In this document: one piece after another, positions 25,629 to 34,733 of the stretch
Layout of the letters: each line of letters begins with the position of its first letter
Position numbering within the stretch: the stretch's first letter is position 1
Source: Salisediminibacterium beveridgei
GTDB taxonomy: Bacteria > Bacillota > Bacilli > Bacillales > Salisediminibacteriaceae
Assembly: GCF_001721685.1 (NCBI RefSeq)
Contig: NZ_CP012502.1
Location: 434,001 to 498,000 of the forward strand
Direction of reading: 5' to 3'
DNA length: 64,000 bases
The notes under the pieces: generated by a model
What the model saw: the letters and a program-made list of their open reading frames with translations, nothing else
What the model was told of the DNA's origin: nothing
Databases searched by the model: none
Translations under genes and position numbers: made by a program

Positions 25629-28600
25629 AATCCGGTTCACCAACGTGATCTATGAAGATGGAATGAAGCGCTATAACGATGATATCTTCCTGTTCGACGG
25701 GCAAAACGGTGCGGTGCTCCTGGAGAACGGGGGTGGAAAGACGGTCTTCATCCAAACGGCGCTGCAGGCGGTACTCCCTCATACGGATCTTGGGGACCGG
25801 AAACTCAAGCAGACCTTGAAGCTCGACGAAGGTCCTGCGCATATCGCCATCGAATGGATCATTCAGGACAAGCCCCGGCACTATGCAGTGACGGCCGTCT
25901 CTTTGTTTAGTAAGAACAATCAGCTGGATTCGGTTAAATTTGCTTTTGACTATTCGGAACAGCAGGATCACCGCCTTGAAACACTGCCTTTTACACAGGA
26001 AACAGCCGATGGGACCCGGGTGAGTTCAAGGCAGGAGCTGTTGGACCATTACGCGTACCTCAACAGGCAGTTCCCGAACCGGGCGAAGACCTTTCAGACG
26101 ATCCGTGAGTATCAGGCGCATATTGAAGAGACGTATCAGCTGATCACGAATGAATGGAAGAGTCTCCTGACGGTAAACAGCGGGGAGGGCAATGTTGAAA
26201 AGTTTTTCGATCATTGCCATACGTCCCAGGCGCTGTTTGACCGACTGTTAATCCCGACGGTGGAGAGTGTTTTGGAAGACCATGGCTTTGTGGAGACCTT
26301 TGAAGAATCCCGGGACAACTTCAAGCAGTATAAGCGGCTGAAGGAAGTCATCCATGAGAATCAGGGGATTTTGGAGGAACTGAATACGTATATGAATCAC
26401 CATCATGAGCTCAATGAGCAAGAGCAGGCATTCACCGGTGAAAAGACCCGCCTGAAGGGGCTCTCTGAGGCAGCGGATGGTGATGAAAAGCAGCATCAGG
26501 AGGCGCTGACGGCACTTGACCGTGAATGGTCTGATTTTGAAGCAGAAGAGAAACGCCACCTCCTGCAGTCTGATTCCCTCCAGATTTCAAGGCAGGAAGA
26601 AGCGTTTCAAGAGGCAGACAGGTTGTTGACAGAGCTCACTGAAGAGGCGGTCCTCCTTGAAGAGAAATGGAAGGAGGCTAAGCGGCGCGATGCGTCGTTA
26701 CGACTTGCAGGAAAAAAACAGGAGCTCTCTGAAGCAAAAGCAAGCCGGTCCTCTGCGGCGGAACAGTTGGCCGCACAGGAAACGGACGAGGAGTTAACGG
26801 ATCTGGAGGAGCGCCTCACTGCAGTCAAGGCGGAGTTGAAAGGCTATTTTGAGGCACTGGAGAAGGCCATTCACGACGACATGGCGATGCAAACCCGCCG
26901 TCTCGAAGAGCTTTCACAAGAGCGCCGGCAAAAAGAAGACGAGAAAGAGAAACATTCGGTGAAGCGGGAGGAAAGTGCTCGTGAAGCGGCTGAAATCAGC
27001 GGGGAAATCCGTTCGATAACGTCGCAGATGCAGAAGTTAAAGGGGGAACTCCTCTCGAATGAGCAGACGGAGTCGGTGGAAGGCCTGATGAAAAGCTGGA
27101 TGACAAAGCAGGCGGACCTCGATGAGGAGAAGATCCGGCTCTCGGAAACAGGGCGGAGACTTGAACAAGAACAGGCTGATATGACAACGGAGATGAACCG
27201 GTTGAAAGAGGCCCTGGCAGATCGGCGCGTCTCTTTGCGCCAGCGGGAAACGGAACAAGAGCAGATGGATCAAGAGCATGAACGGGTCCGTCATGAACTG
27301 ACAGCTGCAAAGCATGCCTGGCGGGGGCTGACGTCGATTTATGATCAGGATGCGAAACTCGATAATCAGCTGACGGCTGAAATCAGCTGCAGCTCACGCC
27401 TGCGTGATGACAAGCGGCGTTCAGAGCGGATTCAGCGGCGTTTGTTTGATGATTATGGCGGTCAGGATCTGTTTTTTGCGGATCCGGAGATGGCGGGCCT
27501 TTTCAAGCAGTGGCAAAATCAATGGCCGGTACTGGAAACCGGGTTCTCCTATCTGGAGATGATCGGAGAGTCGCTGTCTGAGCATGTCACTCGTTATCCA
27601 TACTGGGCAGCAACCTTGATTACGACGGCGGATGAAAAAGGGCGCCTCGAGGCAAAGCTTCATGACGTGTCGGACAAGCTCTTGTACCCGGTCTTTGTGC
27701 TCAGTACAGATGAAGTGAAGACGGTTTTGCAAGGCGCGGCAAATGATTCAATGGCTGAGGAGACCGTTGTCATACCTGCGCATTGGACTGATAATCTTGA
27801 TCCGGGGCAGTTCAATGCCTGGAAAGAACGGATTGAGGAGACGGCTCAAAAAGCAGAAGAGGCCGTCAAGGAGCAAGAAGAGCTTCTTCGCTATTGGGAA
27901 GATCTCCAAGGCACGTTGCAGGCTTTTCTCATGCGATATCCGTTTGAAAGCTGGCAGAATCTGAATGAACAGATCACTAGCCATCAGCAAGAAGAAAGGC
28001 AGCTTGTGAAGGCGATTCGCCAGCAAGAGCAAAAACAAGACGACCTCAAACTGCAGATCAGACGCCATCACGAGCGGCAAAACCAGGTGGCTGAAGCCTA
28101 TGCGGATGTATCTTCTCGACTCGTCAAAGGGCAGGAATACCGTCAACTGAAGCGGCGTATGACCGAGCGTGACGTGGAGAAAAAGCGGTTTGATGACGAA
28201 GTGGCATCTGCGGAAATGGCCATTCAACGACTGTTGCGGCAGATTCAAGGCATCATGATTGATGAGGACGAGGCTAAAGGGGCAATCAGTAACCTGAAGT
28301 CCCGTCTGACTGTAGAAGTGTGGCATGATCCGGCCTTTAAAGTGGCAGAACCAGTGGCTTCCTTACCTGCGTCGAGAAGTAAGGCGATGCTTGACGAGAC
28401 TCTTCGGGAATTGCAACTTGAGGAACTCAGGATGACAAGGAGTCATGATGCGATTCGCCTGCAGCTGAGTCATGCAGAAAAAGATGTGGCGCGCCTGGAG
28501 AAAGACATCCGTGAGATCCGTTCAGAAGATGATCTGCTGGATGAGGAAATGGATTTCCCCTTTGATGGGGGCGAGCAGATCACTCTCTGGCAGAAGTGGA

Positions 28601-30042
28601 AGAAGCAATGCCATTCGGAGTTGGACGCACTGGGTCAGCGGGTTCGAAAGCAGGAGAAGCAGGCGGACCGCTTGAAATGGAAACTTGAAGAGCTGATGAC
28701 GGCTTTTCAGACGGCATTTCCGGAGCGGACAGTTTACCGGTTTGAAGGCGATCTGGATGACGCAGCGAAACAGCTTGCGGCAGAAGCGAAGTCACTCAAG
28801 GACAGGCGAGAGGCGTTGGCCGATGCATTTACACGGCTGAAGCGTGAGGGAGACGAGCTGGAAAAGGTTCAGACCCAACTGGAGACGTTTGATGCGATTT
28901 ACGGGTTTTCGGATCCGGCTCTTCAGGCAGAACCACTGACCGAAGAGGAGCACAGAGCGTTCACCTATCAACGGCTGAAGCAGGTGGAAACACAGTACAA
29001 GCGCCTGCAGCATCAGGGAGAAGAGGTGAAACTGGCATGGAAACGGGTGAATCATGCCAAAGCAAAATTCCTCGGGTTTATCCGGGAAAATGTTCAGGAT
29101 CAGCGCCTGCGTCATCGTGCGGAAGAGGGGGTTCTGAAAAAAGAAACCTACAGCGACATGCTGGCGTTTGAAACCTATATGGAGAAGAGTCTCCGACAGG
29201 CGATTAAGATCGCCGAAGCGAATATCCAGTCCCAGGGAAAGCAAGTGGAAACTTTTATTGCACATGTGCATCAGCATCTCCGGAAATTGGCCGCAGAACT
29301 TCAGAGTATTCCGGAGAAAACCCGGGTGAAAACCGGAGAACAGTGGAAGACGATTTTCACATTCGGTATTCCCGACTGGGCGGAAGAAGAAGGACTGGAG
29401 CGGATCCGGGAACATTTTGACTGGATCATGAATGAGTTGGAAAAAGAAGCGTATAAGGATTCGGATGGTCAGGACAACACGGCGAAGATGCGGCAAAGTC
29501 TTGAAACCTGGCTCCATGCCAAGCAGCTTTTAAGGCGGGTGATTAACGAGAAATCACTGAAGGTGTCGTGCCGGAAAGTCAAAAACAACAATGACATCAC
29601 GAGCCGCAGCTACAGCTGGGAAGAATCCAACCGCTGGTCCGGCGGGGAGAAATGGAGTAAGAATATGACGCTGTTTCTTGGGATCCAAAATTATGTGGCG
29701 GAGAAAAAGCAGCCGATCACAATAGATGGCGGTGGTCGCAGGAGCCGGACGGTGATCCTCGACAATCCGTTTGGACAGGCGTCCAGTGATCATGTACTCA
29801 GTCCGGTGTTTTTCGTGGCGGAAAAACTGGGTTTTCAGATCCTGACCTTAACAGCCCACACGGAAGGCAAATTTCTTGGGGACTATTTCCCTGTCATCTA
29901 CAGCTGCCGCCTGAGAAGTGCTGCAGGGACGGATAAGCAGATGGTGGATAAGGAAAAAAAGATCCAGTATGCCTATTTCAAGGACCATGACCCGTTAAGT
30001 CTTGAGCGGCTGGGCGAAACCCAGCAAGGCACATTGTGGTAG
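25612..30042 (+). CDS. jetC: Wadjet system SMC-like ATPase JetC
   Basis: 1,476 residues, MukB/SbcC-like. The N-terminal head has FDGQNGAVLLENGGGKTVFIQTALQAVLP (Walker A, residues ~38-50). Two very long Glu/Arg/Gln-rich coiled-coil arms (~260-620 and ~790-1,220) flank a hinge-like globular region (~620-740). The C-terminal head has ABC signature RWSGGEKWSKNM and Walker B TVILDNPFGQASSDH. In Wadjet this ATPase dimer extrudes loops on small circular DNA and presents it for cleavage by JetD, giving protection against plasmids. ATG 25612 follows GAGGAGGAGAG. Last gene of the operon, followed by a strong terminator. All key ATPase motifs look intact. Confidence 0.9.
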   Translation: MPSISKIRFTNVIYEDGMKRYNDDIFLFDGQNGAVLLENGGGKTVFIQTALQAVLPHTDLGDRKLKQTLKLDEGPAHIAIEWIIQDKPRHYAVTAVSLFSKNNQLDSVKFAFDYSEQQDHRLETLPFTQETADGTRVSSRQELLDHYAYLNRQFPNRAKTFQTIREYQAHIEETYQLITNEWKSLLTVNSGEGNVEKFFDHCHTSQALFDRLLIPTVESVLEDHGFVETFEESRDNFKQYKRLKEVIHENQGILEELNTYMNHHHELNEQEQAFTGEKTRLKGLSEAADGDEKQHQEALTALDREWSDFEAEEKRHLLQSDSLQISRQEEAFQEADRLLTELTEEAVLLEEKWKEAKRRDASLRLAGKKQELSEAKASRSSAAEQLAAQETDEELTDLEERLTAVKAELKGYFEALEKAIHDDMAMQTRRLEELSQERRQKEDEKEKHSVKREESAREAAEISGEIRSITSQMQKLKGELLSNEQTESVEGLMKSWMTKQADLDEEKIRLSETGRRLEQEQADMTTEMNRLKEALADRRVSLRQRETEQEQMDQEHERVRHELTAAKHAWRGLTSIYDQDAKLDNQLTAEISCSSRLRDDKRRSERIQRRLFDDYGGQDLFFADPEMAGLFKQWQNQWPVLETGFSYLEMIGESLSEHVTRYPYWAATLITTADEKGRLEAKLHDVSDKLLYPVFVLSTDEVKTVLQGAANDSMAEETVVIPAHWTDNLDPGQFNAWKERIEETAQKAEEAVKEQEELLRYWEDLQGTLQAFLMRYPFESWQNLNEQITSHQQEERQLVKAIRQQEQKQDDLKLQIRRHHERQNQVAEAYADVSSRLVKGQEYRQLKRRMTERDVEKKRFDDEVASAEMAIQRLLRQIQGIMIDEDEAKGAISNLKSRLTVEVWHDPAFKVAEPVASLPASRSKAMLDETLRELQLEELRMTRSHDAIRLQLSHAEKDVARLEKDIREIRSEDDLLDEEMDFPFDGGEQITLWQKWKKQCHSELDALGQRVRKQEKQADRLKWKLEELMTAFQTAFPERTVYRFEGDLDDAAKQLAAEAKSLKDRREALADAFTRLKREGDELEKVQTQLETFDAIYGFSDPALQAEPLTEEEHRAFTYQRLKQVETQYKRLQHQGEEVKLAWKRVNHAKAKFLGFIRENVQDQRLRHRAEEGVLKKETYSDMLAFETYMEKSLRQAIKIAEANIQSQGKQVETFIAHVHQHLRKLAAELQSIPEKTRVKTGEQWKTIFTFGIPDWAEEEGLERIREHFDWIMNELEKEAYKDSDGQDNTAKMRQSLETWLHAKQLLRRVINEKSLKVSCRKVKNNNDITSRSYSWEESNRWSGGEKWSKNMTLFLGIQNYVAEKKQPITIDGGGRRSRTVILDNPFGQASSDHVLSPVFFVAEKLGFQILTLTAHTEGKFLGDYFPVIYSCRLRSAAGTDKQMVDKEKKIQYAYFKDHDPLSLERLGETQQGTLW

Positions 30043-30097
30043 GGTGCTGATCCTGTAGTCAGGTGAGACCGGAAAGGGCGCGGGCAAAAAGCAAAGA

Positions 30098-30140
30098 ACG
30101 CACGTGCCGGAAGGTATCCGGCACGCGCGTTTTTTTTGCC
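30098..30140 (+). terminator. Terminator of the Wadjet operon
   Basis: ACGCACGTGCCGGA and TCCGGCACGCGCGT form a long GC-rich stem followed by eight T. Confidence 0.9.
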
Positions 30141-30184
30141 TGAACAGGCAGGTTAAAGGAATGAAGTCAAGATGACCTTCCGGT

Positions 30185-30853
30185 TTACTCGACATCGTTT
30201 TTCACGGGAATCAGGTAGCCCTTACGGATACACTTGACGACGGCATCGGTGCGGTCCTGGGCGTCGAGAATGCGGATGATGCTGGCTGCAGTGATGTAGA
30301 TGGTGGAGGAGGCATAGTGATGCTTTTCGACGATGCCTTTCGTGGTGGTTCCATTGGCAAGTTCTGTGAGGACCAGTTTCTCCGTTTTGTTAAACAGGTG
30401 ACCCGCTTTTACCTCATTGAGAACGAAGCCTTCGATTTTTTGCTGCGAATGATGGTATTCAATCAAGGAATTCGCAAGCTCCCGTTGAAAAAATGATTCC
30501 AATGGAAAGTGTCCCTCCTGCAGGTAATTCATAATTCTCGTGAAGTACCGATCCAGGTTCTCGGTATAGATCATGCCGTGAACATTCAGAACCAAGAGGT
30601 CGATCAGAGATTTACAGGCATTGTCTTTGTCCACAACGAAAATGAACTTCCGGTCCGGGTAGTTTTCCAGCAGGCTTTTGGCTTCCAGTCCGTCCTGGAT
30701 ATCCTGAATATGAAAAAAGATCACATTTTCGACAATCCCCCGCACCTTGCCTCGGGATTCCACGGTCATCTGATGACGGTGGATGGTATCGGGGAGCTGA
30801 CCTTCTTGTGACGTAACGAATAATGCGGTGTTCAGTTGACTAGGGCTGATCAT
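30185..30853 (-). CDS. LuxR-type regulator with atypical receiver-like N-terminus
   Basis: 222 residues. The C-terminal ~65 residues form a GerE/LuxR helix-turn-helix (LFNKTEKLVLTELANGTTTKGIVEKHHYASSTIYITAASIIRIL then RTDAVVKCIRKGYL). The N-terminal half has receiver-like alternation (VENVIFFHIQDIQDGL, KFIFVVDKDNACKSLIDLLVLNVHGMIY) but no clear phospho-acceptor Asp in the expected DxxxP context, similar in style to CsgD-type regulators. It may sense a ligand or act without phosphorylation. ATG 30853 has GGAAGAGGTG upstream; a longer frame exists but lacks this. No partner kinase is adjacent. Target genes are unknown. Confidence 0.75.
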   Translation of the reverse strand: MISPSQLNTALFVTSQEGQLPDTIHRHQMTVESRGKVRGIVENVIFFHIQDIQDGLEAKSLLENYPDRKFIFVVDKDNACKSLIDLLVLNVHGMIYTENLDRYFTRIMNYLQEGHFPLESFFQRELANSLIEYHHSQQKIEGFVLNEVKAGHLFNKTEKLVLTELANGTTTKGIVEKHHYASSTIYITAASIIRILDAQDRTDAVVKCIRKGYLIPVKNDVE

Positions 30854-31059
30854 GACGTTGGCACCTCTTCCGGTGAGTGTCTTTATAAAACATGCAAGCG
30901 ATTGCACTTTGTTCGATAATTGAAGACTGCATAACTAAGATGCAGCCTAGTTTTAATTATACGTCAGTACCAGCGTTCTGCCATGAGTCGGGAGTGCCAT
31001 ATCGTACTGGGCCTATTTTCGACAAATTACGACAAAACTATTCGGCCGAGTTGTTAAGT

Positions 31060-32580
31060 CTATAATTTTTGACCATCCAGCCGGGAGAAAATTGATGCGA
31101 CCGTGTCTTTTTGTTTCGATAGGTCCTCCTCGTTTCGGTTGTCGAGGTGCTTATAGATCACCTTCATGCGGGGGTTCTCCCGAAACCGGTCTTCGTGACG
31201 TTCAAGAAAATCCCAGTAGAGGCTGTTCAGCGGACAGGCGTCCGGGCCGTATTTTTCGTTGACATTGTAGACACAGTCCTTACAGTAGTGGCTCATGCGC
31301 TGGACGTATTTGCCGCTCGCAACGTAGGGTTTGGTGGACATGCTTCCGCCGTCTGCAAACAGTGCCATTCCGAGGACATTCGGGAGAACAACCCAGTCCA
31401 GGGCGTCGGTATACATCGTATAGAACCAGTTGGAGACCTGCTGCGGCTTGGCGCCGATCAGGTTGGCAAAATTTCCGAGGATCATCAACCTTTGAATGTG
31501 GTGGGTATACCCTGTTTCCAAAAGACCTGTCACGGTATCGGCCATGCAAAGCATGCGGGTTTCCCCGGTCCAGAACATGTCCGGGAGGTCCCGGTTGTGC
31601 CCGAGGGCATTCACTTCCTGGTAAGCAGGCATTGAGACGAGGTAAACCCCGCGAATGTATTCCCGCCAGCCAAGGATCTGCCTGATGAAGCCTTCGACGG
31701 CGTTCAACGGAGCGAGCCCGTCATGATAGGCAGCTTCAGCTTCTTTGATGACGTCCATCGGATCGAGAAGGGAGGCGTTGATCGCTGCGGACAACATCGA
31801 GTGGGACATATACGGGTCATGTTGCCGCATGGCGTCCTGATAGTCGCCGAAGGTCACAAGGCGGTGGCTGATGAAATGGGCCAACAGTTGCCTGGCACCG
31901 GTCTCCGTGACGGGCTGCCCGAATGTTCCGGCGTCTCCGTAGGTGTCCGGGAACTGTGCGGACACTTCGTCAATCACTGCCTTTGTGATGGCGTCTTGAT
32001 CCGGTATTGCAGGTGCCGGGAAAGTGAGGTCTTGGGGGACTTTTTTCCGGTTCTCCTTGTCAAAACTCCACGCTCCGCCTTCTGGTTTCCCTTCAGGTGT
32101 CATGAGAATGTTGTATGTCTTTCTGAACTGGCGGTAAATCGGATCGAGCTTCCAGGAACCATTTTGAGGCAGGTGGCTCTCCCAGTCTTTCCCCGGGATG
32201 ATGAAGCCTGTTTCCTCTGAAAAGTTCACGTTGACAGCGGGATTGTCAGCGATCCAGTTCTTGAGCCGTTCACGGAGGTGCCAGTCTGTCGGCCAGTGAA
32301 GGTGCAGGGATGCATCCGGGGAGTCAGCCATTGCATGATCCAGCCCTTGTTCAAAACGGTCTTTTTTCATATAGACATTAGGCCATTCATTTGGATGTAA
32401 TGACTGCGCGAAATGACGCTGAATGGACCAGGCATGAACGATGCGGTGCTGGTGCCCCTCTCTCCAAAGATCATCGGCGTGTTCTTCGACAAGAAGGATC
32501 CGGTCCTCATCGGGGTTGAACGACGCCAGCCCGGGCTGGCGTAACGTGCATTGATGGGCGAGCAGAAAATAAAGGGTCAT
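31060..32580 (-). CDS. Cryptochrome/photolyase-related protein with Fe-S cluster ligands (FeS-BCP/PhrB-like)
   Basis: 506 residues, DPRP family (deoxyribodipyrimidine photolyase-related). Starts TLYFLLAHQCTLRQPGL. The C-terminal half has the FAD-binding helical domain (EGFIRQILGWREYIRGVY, MLILGNFANLIGAKPQQVSNWFYTMYTDALDWV). Four Cys positions match the [4Fe-4S] ligands of this group: one near residue 343 (RMLCMAD), two in YCKDC near 431, one in DACPLN near 447. Such enzymes repair (6-4) photoproducts with light. AAGGAG precedes the ATG. Probably a UV-tolerance gene, single on this strand. Confidence 0.87.
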   Translation of the reverse strand: MTLYFLLAHQCTLRQPGLASFNPDEDRILLVEEHADDLWREGHQHRIVHAWSIQRHFAQSLHPNEWPNVYMKKDRFEQGLDHAMADSPDASLHLHWPTDWHLRERLKNWIADNPAVNVNFSEETGFIIPGKDWESHLPQNGSWKLDPIYRQFRKTYNILMTPEGKPEGGAWSFDKENRKKVPQDLTFPAPAIPDQDAITKAVIDEVSAQFPDTYGDAGTFGQPVTETGARQLLAHFISHRLVTFGDYQDAMRQHDPYMSHSMLSAAINASLLDPMDVIKEAEAAYHDGLAPLNAVEGFIRQILGWREYIRGVYLVSMPAYQEVNALGHNRDLPDMFWTGETRMLCMADTVTGLLETGYTHHIQRLMILGNFANLIGAKPQQVSNWFYTMYTDALDWVVLPNVLGMALFADGGSMSTKPYVASGKYVQRMSHYCKDCVYNVNEKYGPDACPLNSLYWDFLERHEDRFRENPRMKVIYKHLDNRNEEDLSKQKDTVASIFSRLDGQKL

Positions 32581-32673
32581 GGGGTAGGTCTCCTTTCAGG
32601 ATTCTATTTGGGTGTACCCTAAATATCGTGAAACTAGTCCGGAAAAGCGAATGGCTGTTTTCGGAGGGGGGGA

Positions 32674-32755
32674 TTTTCGCCACATGGCAGATTAGGGGCG
32701 TTGTGGGTCCCAAAAAGCCGCATTCCAGATGAGGAGCGATAGGTGGCACATAATC
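32674..32755 (+). repeat. Two diverged copies of the GCGGATGA-family repeat
   Basis: TTTTCGCCACATGGCAGATT and CCAGATGAGGAGCG...GGTGGCACA correspond closely to TTTTCGCCACATAGCGGATG and GCGGATGAGGAGCG...TGTGGCAC at 16638-16675. Units start at about 32687 and 32725. The rest of the 463-base gap between 32581 and 33043 holds the fruR promoter region and no gene. Confidence 0.65.
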
Positions 32756-32950
32756 AGCAGACGGGGGTCAAATAAAAAAGAAGAAACGTGATTCGGCGCG
32801 AAAATGGGTTTTTTGGAAATCAGTATCATGATCTAACCGGCTGATCGCTGCCTTGGTTCGAATAATCTGAACCATTTTGAGCGAATCCGATCAATATATG
32901 CCATAATACAGGCAGGTGGTCAGATGTTTTGAGCGTTTTTGAAAGATTAA

Positions 32951-32990
32951 TTGATTATTTTTGATTGAAATTGATAAATAATGATTGATT
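32951..32990 (+). repeat. Phased TTGAT repeats upstream of fruR
   Basis: TTGAT occurs at 32951, 32961 and 32971, and TGATTGATT at 32982-32990: a 10-bp period over four turns. The array ends at the -35 box. Such helically phased direct repeats could be binding sites for the DeoR-type regulator encoded next, or a bent AT-rich upstream element. Confidence 0.5.
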
Positions 32991-33013
32991 TTGACTGTGT
33001 AAGCGGTTATACT
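32985..33013 (+). promoter_or_regulatory. Promoter of the fructose operon
   Basis: TTGATT at 32985-32990 and TATACT at 33008-33013 with a 17-base spacer, 31 bases before the fruR start. Confidence 0.65.
32998..33011. promoter_or_regulatory. Putative cre (CcpA) site over the fru -10 box
   Basis: TGTAAGCGGTTATA matches the cre consensus TGWAANCGNTNWCA at 13 of 14 positions and overlaps the -10 box, consistent with catabolite repression. Confidence 0.5.
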
Positions 33014-33043
33014 ACAAATAACAACGAAAAGGTGTGAGTGAAA

Positions 33044-33823
33044 ATGCTTACTTTTGAGCGGCATGAGTTGATTCTGAATTATCTGGAGGCGCACAACGTT
33101 GCCAAACTCCATGAATTAGTGGAGGTGACAGGTGCGAGTGAATCCACGATCCGACGGGATCTTACTATCCTGGAGGATGAGAAAAAATTAAAGCGGATTC
33201 ACGGGGGTGCATCACGCATCCAGTCGAAACGGGATGAACCGACTTTCGTTGAAAAGGAAACCCGGTTTACGAAAGAGAAGGACAGCATCGGAAAAAAAGC
33301 AGCCACATTCATTCAACCCGGTGACTGCATCTATGTGGATGCGGGGACAACGACTCAGGCGATGCTGCCGTACATCGATCAGACCGATGTCACGATCGTG
33401 ACCAACAGTCTGAATGTCATCCAGCAAGGCATCGAGCTTGGCCTGACACTGTATGTCATCGGCGGGTATGTGAAGTCCGGGACGCACGCGTTTATCGGCA
33501 AAGGTGCGGCAGATTCTCTCAGGGCGTACCGGTTTGACAAGGCGTTTATGGGAACGAACGGTGTGGATCTGGAATTCGGTTATTCCACCCCGGACCCCGA
33601 AGAGGCTCAGGTGAAGAAGCTCGCGATGGATCAGGCGAATGAAGCCTACGTATTGGCTGACGCGTCCAAATTTGGGGAATCGGCTTTTGCGAAGTTCGCA
33701 GGACTCAAGGAAGCAACGCTGGTCACAGCCAAAGACACGGAATCAGATGAATTTCTCAGGCAATTAACGAAGTCAGATCAGGTAGAGGTGGTGACAGATG
33801 ATGATCTATACGGTCACGCTTAA
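33044..33823 (+). CDS. fruR: DeoR-family fructose operon repressor
   Basis: 259 residues. N-terminus MLTFERHELILNYL and HTH ASESTIRRDLTILEDEKKLKRIHGGA are typical of FruR/GlpR/DeoR regulators. The C-terminal sugar-phosphate sensor has DAGTTTQAMLPYI, VTNSLNVIQQGI and the FMGTNGVDLEFGYSTPDPEEAQVKKLA block. Expected to repress fruRKA until fructose-1-phosphate appears. GTG 33038 is in frame, but ATG 33044 matches the usual FruR start and is better spaced from AAAGGTG. Its end overlaps fruK by 26 bases. Confidence 0.9.
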   Translation: MLTFERHELILNYLEAHNVAKLHELVEVTGASESTIRRDLTILEDEKKLKRIHGGASRIQSKRDEPTFVEKETRFTKEKDSIGKKAATFIQPGDCIYVDAGTTTQAMLPYIDQTDVTIVTNSLNVIQQGIELGLTLYVIGGYVKSGTHAFIGKGAADSLRAYRFDKAFMGTNGVDLEFGYSTPDPEEAQVKKLAMDQANEAYVLADASKFGESAFAKFAGLKEATLVTAKDTESDEFLRQLTKSDQVEVVTDDDLYGHA

Positions 33824-34733
33824 TCCTTCGGTGGATTACTACATGGACGTGCCGGATTTTACAGAGGCGGAGACGAACCGGGCCAGGGAAACGATGTTTA
33901 TTCCCGGAGGCAAGGGGATCAATGTGACAAAGGTGTTAGAGAGTCTCGGTTCTGCTTCCCTGGCCCTTGGTTTTAACGGGGGATTCACAGGACAATTCAT
34001 AGCGGACACCTTATCTTCAGAAAACGTCAGGCACGATTTTGTTCAAGTGGCAGGTGAGACGCGGGTCAACGTCAAGCTGAAGACTGACGTTGAAACGGAG
34101 ATTAACGGGACGGCATTGGCCATTGCTGAGGAAGACATGAACAAGCTCATTGGCAAATTGAACGAGATGAAAAAGGACGACTGGCTGGTCCTTTCCGGCA
34201 GTGTGCCGGAAAGCCTGCCGACGACGGTGTATCGAACAATCACAGAGACGGTGGCTAAAAAGGGTATCCGGGTGGTCCTGGACACCAGTGGTGATCCGAT
34301 GAAGGCGTCGCTCGGGCCGGATGTATACCTGGTGAAACCGAACAGGCGTGAGCTGGAGTGGCTCATGGACGAGGAAATCCGCGGTAGGGAAGATGCGATT
34401 CGACTCGGGAAGAACTTGCAAAAGCAGGGACCGGCCAACGTGTTGATTTCGCTAGGTGGTGACGGGGCGATACTCGTGACGGCTGAGTCGGTGTTCACTG
34501 CAGAAGTGCCCCCGGGGAAGTTGAGGCAATCCGTTGGTGCAGGTGACTCGATGGTAGCCGGGTTCATTCACGGATCGCAGGAATCACCAGACGATCCGCA
34601 GACAGCTTTTTGCTATGCAGTGGCGGCAGGGTCGGCTACGGCTTATGCCGATGGGCTGGCTGACAGCGATAGAATTCACAAGATTATGTCACATGTACGA
34701 ATTCAAGAATGGAAAGGGGACGAAATGACATGA
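33798..34733 (+). CDS. fruK: 1-phosphofructokinase
   Basis: 311 residues, PfkB family, phosphorylates fructose-1-phosphate to fructose-1,6-bisphosphate. Key motifs: TVTLNPSVDYYMDV, FIPGGKGINVTKVLESLG, VLSGSVPESLP and the C-terminal VGAGDSMVAGFIHG with catalytic Asp. Starts inside fruR with GAGGTGG upstream; two ATGs in a row (33798, 33801) make the exact start ambiguous by one codon. Overlaps fruA by four bases (ATGA). Confidence 0.93.
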   Translation: MMIYTVTLNPSVDYYMDVPDFTEAETNRARETMFIPGGKGINVTKVLESLGSASLALGFNGGFTGQFIADTLSSENVRHDFVQVAGETRVNVKLKTDVETEINGTALAIAEEDMNKLIGKLNEMKKDDWLVLSGSVPESLPTTVYRTITETVAKKGIRVVLDTSGDPMKASLGPDVYLVKPNRRELEWLMDEEIRGREDAIRLGKNLQKQGPANVLISLGGDGAILVTAESVFTAEVPPGKLRQSVGAGDSMVAGFIHGSQESPDDPQTAFCYAVAAGSATAYADGLADSDRIHKIMSHVRIQEWKGDEMT

